A DNA stretch of 64,000 nt from Nitrospirota bacterium (GTDB taxonomy: Bacteria > Nitrospinota_A > UBA7883 > JACRGQ01). Under the pieces are notes generated by a model that was not told where the DNA came from, ran no database searches, and saw only the letters and a list, made by a program, of their open reading frames with translations. The position numbers and the translations under genes are program-made. Below, one piece after another: positions 61,767 through 64,000 of this stretch; within the stretch, counting starts at the first letter, position 1, and each line of letters opens with the position of its first letter. The stretch covers positions 64,001 to 128,000 of the forward strand of contig JAJRYD010000036.1 of NCBI GenBank assembly GCA_024275955.1, in the 5' to 3' direction.

Positions 61767-64000
61767 ATGAAGATTTTTATTAAAGCTTTTGTAGCTTTCC
61801 TGATTTTGTGCTTTCTTGTTCTCGGCTTGGTTTGGAGCGTAGAAAAGAGCTTTGACCTGAACAGCTATGCGAACAAGGCGAAAGAAGAACTCAAATCCAA
61901 ATACGGCATTGAGGTAAGCTACCACGACCTTAGTTACAAACTCGGCACAAGGCTCAAAATTTTAGCCGATGCTGTTCTCCTTGAGGGCAACGGTTTTGCG
62001 GCTTCTATAAACCATATTGAAGTTTCGGTACCGCTCTTTTCTATTTTTTTTGGCAAAGTGGAAGTGTCGGATATTAAAATCTACAATCCTAGATTGACAT
62101 TGGAGCGTGATAGTGACGGCGTGTGGAATGTTTCCCCTTTTTTGCTTGCTTTGGGAGGGATAGACAAAAAGTCTGGGTCATTTATAAAGAGAATCACTGC
62201 TCTTGGCGGGCAGTTTAAAATAATAGACGATTTTATTCCCGGGCAGTCATTCGAGTATCTTATCAAAAGCTCTACGATTAATTTTTCCTCCGGCGGTATT
62301 CTCGCTCCGACAGGGTTGAAATTTGCCGGTATGCTTGTGGATGGAAGCCAATCGGCAGACCTTCAGTTTTCGTTCTACTGGAAGGCAAGCGGCGAAGGAA
62401 AGTCGTGGAAAGATTTTCAGCTCGATGGCTCTTTGAGCCTCGGCCCGCTTAAGACCGCAAAGCTAAGACAGCTTTTCGGCAAAGACACGCTCCGCTTCAA
62501 TGGAAACGAAATCGTCTCGACCAACCTTCGGTTTAACGGAAACCTTTTATCAAAGCTGGACTTTGCCGGCGATTTTATAATAGATACTCCAAGCAAAAAG
62601 GCAGGCGCGAAAGCTAGCCATAAGATGGTAGAGCTGGCCGGCAGTTATCAAGGTAGCAAGCTTTTAATCAACGAGCTTTTCGTCAAGTTTCCAGAGGTGA
62701 CAATAAGAGGTTCCGCGGCAATAGATGATATATGGGAAGAAGATCCGTATATCGACCTAAGGCTCGATGTTCCTTTTCTTAATGTTCCACAACTAAGCTT
62801 AATCCTTCCATCAACATTTTCCGAGGAGCCGCTGGCCCTGTTTGTGAGCAAAAACGTTACCGAGGGAAGATTTAAAGTTGTTGACTTCAGGTTTGAAGGG
62901 CCTTACACCAGCTTTTTAGATTTTGAGCGGCTTTCCAGCATGGGGAAATTCTCAGGCAAAGTGGAAGTGCAGGATTTTTCCGTAGATATGAAGAACTTTC
63001 GGTACCCGATAAAAGGTATAAACGGCAGTTTTCAGATAGATGGCGACACGCTGGTCTTTAACGGTGTCAGGGCAAAATACGGGAAAAGCGTTTTGGAGAA
63101 CATCAGCGGCGGAGTGGAGAATTATCGCAATACCCCGATGCTTATAGTACAGGTGGAAGCGAACCTGAATATGGGAGAGTTTCACAAAGAGCTGTTGGCC
63201 AACACAGGTTCCGACGAACTTTCCGAAGTTTTACGAATTGTAAGAGATCCTAAAGGTAAGCTTGGGTTTAATTTCAATGCCAAGATAGATATCGAAGGCG
63301 CAGAGCTTCTCGATTTTTTTGGCGACCTTTATCTGGAAAACGGCGGGTTCGGTCATCCGTTTTTTGAGCTTCCGGTGAGAAAACTACACGGCAAAGCTTA
63401 TATAGACATGGACGATATTACTATCGAGGAGATTCATTGGCTCATTGGCGAGACATCTATAGAAACCAGTGGGAAAGTAATGAACTACCAGAATGTCGAT
63501 TACAGCTTCGACCTTAAATTTAAAGCAGATGGTAATGTCGCGGAACTTGCCAAGACTAATTTCTACCGTTTTGCCCCGTTTCACGACATGGATGGAAAGG
63601 TTAAGTCGGACCTGCGTCTAAGAGGCAACTTAGATAAGCTCGATTTTGTTATGTCGTCAGACCTCACGAACACCAGATATGCTTTTAAAAATCTGTTTTT
63701 AAAACCTGAAGGGGTTGTCTCTACCGAAAAGATTAAAGGCAGGTTCGAAAGATATAGTTCTCTTATCGTCGATTCGCTGGAAATAAATCTTGGAGCTTCC
63801 GAGTTTTTCCTTTCTGGAGAACTGTTCGACTTTCCGGCGATGGACGATTTCAATGTTTCATTTCGCGTTAAAAAGCTGATGCTCGACGATTTGCCAGACT
63901 TTTTTACCTCCTACAAACAGGGCGACTCGGCTGGCGAGGTAAAAGGCAGTTTGGAGCTTTCCAGAAAGGATGGAGAGGATAACTACCTGTTTAATGTCGA
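61767..64000 (+). CDS. AsmA/DUF748-like envelope protein (partial, C-terminus off window)
   Basis: About 744 visible residues. ATG 61767 behind TTGGAAC; N-terminal TM anchor (FVAFLILCFLVLGLVW), then long repeats of beta-strands typical of AsmA/TamB/YhdP bridge proteins: DIKIYNPRLTLERDSDGVWN and FNGVRAKYGKSVLENISGG. Such proteins span the periplasm as lipid-conducting grooves. The open frame continues past 64000. Confidence 0.85.
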   Translation, partial: MKIFIKAFVAFLILCFLVLGLVWSVEKSFDLNSYANKAKEELKSKYGIEVSYHDLSYKLGTRLKILADAVLLEGNGFAASINHIEVSVPLFSIFFGKVEVSDIKIYNPRLTLERDSDGVWNVSPFLLALGGIDKKSGSFIKRITALGGQFKIIDDFIPGQSFEYLIKSSTINFSSGGILAPTGLKFAGMLVDGSQSADLQFSFYWKASGEGKSWKDFQLDGSLSLGPLKTAKLRQLFGKDTLRFNGNEIVSTNLRFNGNLLSKLDFAGDFIIDTPSKKAGAKASHKMVELAGSYQGSKLLINELFVKFPEVTIRGSAAIDDIWEEDPYIDLRLDVPFLNVPQLSLILPSTFSEEPLALFVSKNVTEGRFKVVDFRFEGPYTSFLDFERLSSMGKFSGKVEVQDFSVDMKNFRYPIKGINGSFQIDGDTLVFNGVRAKYGKSVLENISGGVENYRNTPMLIVQVEANLNMGEFHKELLANTGSDELSEVLRIVRDPKGKLGFNFNAKIDIEGAELLDFFGDLYLENGGFGHPFFELPVRKLHGKAYIDMDDITIEEIHWLIGETSIETSGKVMNYQNVDYSFDLKFKADGNVAELAKTNFYRFAPFHDMDGKVKSDLRLRGNLDKLDFVMSSDLTNTRYAFKNLFLKPEGVVSTEKIKGRFERYSSLIVDSLEINLGASEFFLSGELFDFPAMDDFNVSFRVKKLMLDDLPDFFTSYKQGDSAGEVKGSLELSRKDGEDNYLFNV

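Overview
The window is from a Gram-negative bacterium of moderate GC. It has an outer membrane (Omp85-type barrel protein, Tol/TonB-like energising system, MsbA, heptosyltransferase, AsmA-like protein), type IV pilin and flagellar genes, PilZ regulators, and an F-type ATP synthase with both b and b' subunits. The aconitase subtype, the signal-peptide-bearing AtpF and the many TPR-containing glycosyltransferases suggest a deltaproteobacterial, Nitrospinota or Nitrospirota-like lineage. This is an inference from gene style; no rRNA or other marker is present to fix it.

Layout. 1-6 kb, minus strand: partial aconitase, then a tight PilZ-comF-clpX-GNAT operon and a second PilZ gene. A third PilZ gene between them is a pseudogene split by a 129-bp MITE-like element. 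6-11.6 kb: an M3 peptidase, a BFD-type ferredoxin, a frameshifted DinB protein and two polytopic glycosyltransferase-like proteins. 11.6-26.4 kb, minus strand: tolQ-tolR-tonB-tolB, then a cell-surface glycan block (membrane GT with TPR, GT4, radical SAM-TPR-methyltransferase fusion, GT2, unknown, GT9, MsbA). 27-32.8 kb: atpF'-F-H-A-G-D-C (a and c subunits are elsewhere), followed by an Omp85-type protein that seems to start at a non-standard codon and by a 1080-residue PEGA/FN3 protein. 37.7-43.5 kb: CcmI/CcmH-like genes, a pilin, and a glycan-modification operon (SpsF-like, Gfo/Idh, ATP-grasp, Rossmann-membrane protein, GT2). 43.7-51.1 kb: a dedicated fatty-acid-synthase-like cluster (XRE regulator, FabI, FabZ, FabG, two phytoene-desaturase-like FAD oxidoreductases, ACP, ketosynthase), broken in the middle by an array of short perfect hairpins and a MITE copy. 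51.5-56.5 kb: secreted unknown, UbiX, beta-lactamase-fold hydrolase, RNase G, TatA, TatB, thioredoxin, ComFB. 56.5-60.6 kb: an accessory metal/drug cassette (CadC-like repressor, two SMR pumps, CopZ-like Fe-S chaperone, degraded merF, merP, merT, thiol protein, merR) bounded by two inverted copies of the same 129-bp element. 60.8-64 kb: a lone FlgF/FlgG-like gene and the start of an AsmA-like gene.

How the parts work together. The glycan blocks, MsbA and the Tol-like system serve the envelope. The FabI/Z/G-ACP-KS-CrtI cluster looks like a self-contained route to a specialised, redox-modified acyl chain and resembles the gene content proposed for ladderane-type lipids; the product is not known. 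The strongest new structural signal is a family of four exactly 129-bp inverted-repeat elements with 5-bp target duplications. One copy dates a gene disruption, two bracket the mercury cassette, and one lies inside the lipid cluster.

Several genes show single-base frameshifts or lack canonical starts (DinB, merF, the Omp85 gene, one GT2). Some of these could be assembly errors and should be read with that in mind.
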